NCBI GenBank assembly: GCA_001897835.1
Contig: MKUN01000019.1
Span: 1-56,553 of the forward strand
Reading direction: 5' to 3'
DNA length: 56,553 bases
From: Bacteroidetes bacterium 46-16
GTDB lineage: Bacteria > Bacteroidota > Bacteroidia > Chitinophagales > Chitinophagaceae
Shown here: positions 54,144 through 56,553 of the stretch, piece after piece
How the letters are laid out: every line of letters starts with the position of its first letter
How positions within the stretch are numbered: position 1 is the stretch's first letter
Program-made: the position numbers and the translations under genes
The notes under the pieces: generated by a model
What the model was told of the DNA's origin: nothing
Database searches by the model: none
What the model saw: only the letters and a program-made list of their open reading frames with translations

Positions 54144-54253
54144 GAAAATTACGCTTATGCGCCTAACAGTAGCACAGGAATTAACAAATTTCTTTGTTAA
54201 GTATGTAAAGTACTGATTTCAGTGAAGTAATGTGACGGGGCAGGCAGGCGGGC

Positions 54254-54694
54254 CTATACCATCAGGTTATTGATATTTTTCAGCTTATCGGGCTGCAGCA
54301 CCTGGGCCAGTTGTATTTCAGGTATTTCGCGCAGCTTTTGGGTAATATCGGCAGCATCCATATCCGGGCTGCTGCTCTGTATCATCCAGATGTAGTCCAG
54401 TTGTTTTACCTCGGGCAGCAGGGCTTCTTTGTCGCTCTTGAGCTTATATATGGTGTATATGCAGCTTCCTGAAGCTTCGGCATATTGGTAGATGGGAAAA
54501 TAATGCACCCTGCCTTCCTCACCGGGTATGCTGATATCCATATCAGGTTCACGCACAAGGTCGATGGCGAAATAACGGTTAAGCAACCAGCAAAAACGGT
54601 AGGCCGCCAATGAACTCACTATGCCCACAAGAGCGGTATCGGCAAAGAAACCGTCATGCGTGGCGATCATGTCCAATACCTTCTTATTCGACAT
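54254..54694 (-). CDS. IPExxxVDY family protein
   Basis: A 146-residue Bacteroidota-specific protein of unknown function. It has the family core ALVGIVSSLAAYRFCWLLNR, VHYFPIYQYAEASG and the late LPEVKQLDYIWMI segment that gives the family its name, here with Leu for Val and LPE for IPE. The frame is open 77 codons further upstream, but that region overlaps the divergent band-7 gene. The ATG giving MSNKKVLDMIATHDG is therefore the likely start. Confidence 0.85.
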   Translation of the reverse strand: MSNKKVLDMIATHDGFFADTALVGIVSSLAAYRFCWLLNRYFAIDLVREPDMDISIPGEEGRVHYFPIYQYAEASGSCIYTIYKLKSDKEALLPEVKQLDYIWMIQSSSPDMDAADITQKLREIPEIQLAQVLQPDKLKNINNLMV

Positions 54695-54761
54695 CTTTTT
54701 CTGCTTTTGCCCTTCAAAGTTCGCCCATCTTTGTATATTTCCAAATAAATCGAATATATAT

Positions 54762-55688
54762 ATGGGCATTTTCGCGATCATTCCTCTTGTCCTTCTCATA
54801 CTACTGTTGTTTATGTCGCTGGTAACAGTGCAACAGGGTAATGTAGCAGTAGTGACAGTTTTTGGAAAGTACAGGCGCATCCTGCGACCGGGGCTCAATT
54901 TTAAGATACCCTTTATCGAGAGCATATTCCGCCGTATCTCCTACCAAAACCGTTCCATGGAATTGAAGTTCCAGGCCATTACGCAAGACCAGGCCAATGT
55001 GAACTTCTCGGCAATGCTGCTCTACTCGGTACTCAATGAGGATAGTGAAACGATAAAGAACGTTGCCTTTAAGTTCCTCGACGAGCGCAATTTCATGCAG
55101 GCACTTATCCGCTCTGTTGAAGGGGCCGTAAGGGCTTTCGTGGCCACCAAAAAGCAATCGGAAGTATTGCAACTGCGCACCGAGATCATACTGCATGTAA
55201 AAGAACAGCTCGACAAACTGCTTGAAGGCTGGGGCTACCACCTGCTTGATATACAAATGAATGATATCAGTTTCGATGAGGTGATCATGCGCTCCATGGC
55301 CCAGGTAGTGGCATCCAACAATCTTAAGGCTGCGGCTGAGAACGAAGGCCAGGCCCTGCTGATCACCAAGACCAAAGCTGCCGAGGCCGAAGGGAATGCC
55401 ATAAAAATATCGGCCGAGGCCGAGCGGCAGGCAGCCCAGTTGCGCGGCCAGGGCGTAGCCCTCTTCCGCGAAGAAGTGGCCAAAGGCATGGCCATGGCGG
55501 CCCGCGAAGTGGAACAGGCCAATCTCGATGCCTCATTCATCCTCTTCTCTATGTGGACCGATGCACTCAAACATTTTGCCGAGAATGGCAAGGGCAATAC
55601 TATATTCCTAGATGGCTCAGGTGATAATTACCAGCGCACGATGCAACAATTAATGGCTACTATGCAGGGAAAGGATATGAATAAGTAA
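54762..55688 (+). CDS. SPFH/band 7 membrane protein
   Basis: A 308-residue stomatin-like protein anchored by one N-terminal helix (MGIFAIIPLVLLILLLFM). The SPFH domain follows: VTVQQGNVAVVTVFGKYRRI, LRPGLNFKIPFIESIFRR and KQSEVLQLRTEIILHVKEQL. Then comes a long Ala/Glu-rich coiled coil (KTKAAEAEGNAIKISAEAE). Such proteins form oligomeric scaffolds in membrane microdomains and often regulate proteases. The ATG next to the membrane helix was chosen. The frame upstream overlaps the divergent gene and its composition is not protein-like. A CATCTTTG near 54726 may be its -7 element. Confidence 0.93.
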   Translation: MGIFAIIPLVLLILLLFMSLVTVQQGNVAVVTVFGKYRRILRPGLNFKIPFIESIFRRISYQNRSMELKFQAITQDQANVNFSAMLLYSVLNEDSETIKNVAFKFLDERNFMQALIRSVEGAVRAFVATKKQSEVLQLRTEIILHVKEQLDKLLEGWGYHLLDIQMNDISFDEVIMRSMAQVVASNNLKAAAENEGQALLITKTKAAEAEGNAIKISAEAERQAAQLRGQGVALFREEVAKGMAMAAREVEQANLDASFILFSMWTDALKHFAENGKGNTIFLDGSGDNYQRTMQQLMATMQGKDMNK

Positions 55689-55732
55689 TTTTGAGTGAAA
55701 TGGAATTCATTTAAAAAAATATTTTCCGATTT

Positions 55733-55760
55733 TTGAATTCCGAATTTGCACTTATTTTTG
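55733..55760 (+). promoter_or_regulatory. purA promoter
   Basis: TTG (55733-55735) and TATTTTTG (55753-55760) are separated by 17 bases, fitting the Bacteroidota consensus. The start codon is 18 bases downstream, so the leader is very short. Confidence 0.75.
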
Positions 55761-55778
55761 GGCGCGTAAATTTTCTAC

Positions 55779-56553
55779 ATGATCGATGTTTTGCTTGGAT
55801 TGCAGTGGGGCGATGAGGGTAAAGGAAAAATAGTTGATTTTCTTGCTTCGCAATATGATGTGATCGCCAGGTTCCAGGGCGGCCCTAATGCCGGCCATAC
55901 CCTATACGTAGATGGCAAAAAGGTAGTATTGCATACCATACCATCGGGTGTGTTCCACACACACTGCACCAACCTTATAGGCAATGGCGTGGTGATAGAC
56001 CCGGTGACCCTGAAGAAGGAGATAGAGACCATACTGCCCCTGCAGCCCGATATGCTCGGGAGGCTCTACATATCGCAAAGGGCCCACCTGATATTGCCTA
56101 CCCACCGCGCACTCGATGCTGCATCAGAAGCGGCAAAAGGCAGCGAGAAGATAGGCTCTACCCTTAAGGGCATCGGGCCTGCCTATATGGATAAGACAGG
56201 CCGCAATGGCCTGCGCATAGGCGACATAACCGGCAAAGACTTTGACAGCAAATACAAACGGCTCAAAGAAAAACACCTGGAGCTCCTGCGCCAGTATGAT
56301 CAGCAGATCGACTGGGAACAGTGGGAACCGGCCTTCTTTGAAGCCATAGCTTACATACGCACACTCAAGATCATAAATGCAGAATATTGGCTTGAAAACC
56401 AATTAGTTGAAGGCAAAAAAGTATTGGCAGAAGGTGCGCAGGGCAGCATGCTCGATATCGATTTCGGCACCTATCCTTTCGTTACCTCTTCCAACACCAT
56501 TTCGGCAGGCGTATGCAGCGGTTTAGGCGTAGCACCCTCGCGCGTTGGCGAAG
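55779..56553 (+). CDS. purA: adenylosuccinate synthetase (3' end cut by window edge)
   Basis: Joins IMP and aspartate with GTP hydrolysis in the first committed step to AMP. The readable 258 residues include the N-terminal GTP loop and catalytic Asp in LGLQWGDEGKGKIVDFLA, the catalytic His in GGPNAGHTLYV, GSTLKGIGPAYMDK and the VLAEGAQGSMLDIDFGTYPF motif. About 160 further residues are expected beyond the window. A consensus promoter lies directly upstream, so it begins a transcription unit. Confidence 0.97.
   Translation, partial: MIDVLLGLQWGDEGKGKIVDFLASQYDVIARFQGGPNAGHTLYVDGKKVVLHTIPSGVFHTHCTNLIGNGVVIDPVTLKKEIETILPLQPDMLGRLYISQRAHLILPTHRALDAASEAAKGSEKIGSTLKGIGPAYMDKTGRNGLRIGDITGKDFDSKYKRLKEKHLELLRQYDQQIDWEQWEPAFFEAIAYIRTLKIINAEYWLENQLVEGKKVLAEGAQGSMLDIDFGTYPFVTSSNTISAGVCSGLGVAPSRVGE

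Noticed and set aside
54695-54925. N-terminal extension of the IPExxxVDY protein
   Set aside because: The extra 77 residues overlap the start of the divergent band-7 gene and do not resemble the family.

Overview
The window suggests a chromosome of a Bacteroidota bacterium, probably Chitinophagaceae-like. Several promoters fit the phylum's TTG-N17..19-TAnnTTTG consensus. Many genes lack a Shine-Dalgarno sequence. Family-typical genes include an IPExxxVDY protein, a DUF2723 membrane protein and an ABC permease fused to an M1 aminopeptidase. The genus is inferred from gene content only.

Positions 1 to about 18,192 form an AT-rich integrated island. It starts inside a tyrosine recombinase gene that runs off the left edge and ends at a copy of the last ~23 bases of a tRNA gene, probably tRNA-Ser. 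Next to the recombinase is a complete IS3-family element (1120-2588), whose insertion splits a short open frame. It is followed by inverted repeats and two perfect DnaA boxes. The cargo looks like defence: (i) a closely packed plus-strand set encoding a nuclease-STAND ATPase, a CxxC/SHIxPKF/CxxC zinc-finger (HNH-like) protein and an unrecognised acidic-motif protein, followed by a second, paralogous zinc-finger gene; (ii) a complete minus-strand Wadjet operon, jetABCD; (iii) a frameshifted remnant of an Mrr-like nuclease; (iv) a patatin phospholipase with a small partner gene.

Positions 18.2-33 kb are ordinary chromosome: gluQ, a small lipoprotein, a GT-C-like membrane protein, an ABC transporter with an aminopeptidase-fused permease, a type II NADH dehydrogenase, RNase Y, alanine racemase and an M20 amidohydrolase. 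A 650-base gap upstream of RNase Y holds three inverted repeats.

Positions 33-45.5 kb hold the S10-spc ribosomal protein operon in canonical order, rpsJ to rplO, then secY and map. It starts at a textbook Bacteroidota promoter and has strong hairpins in several internal gaps. The usual infA-rpmJ-rpsM-rpsK-rpsD-rpoA-rplQ continuation is absent.

Positions 45.5-56.5 kb hold a TonB-domain protein, a type IB topoisomerase, an NAD(P)-binding protein, a long Lgt, a nucleoside phosphorylase, tRNA-Cys with promoter and terminator, a DUF2723 protein, an IPExxxVDY protein, a band-7 protein and the 5' part of purA, cut by the right edge.
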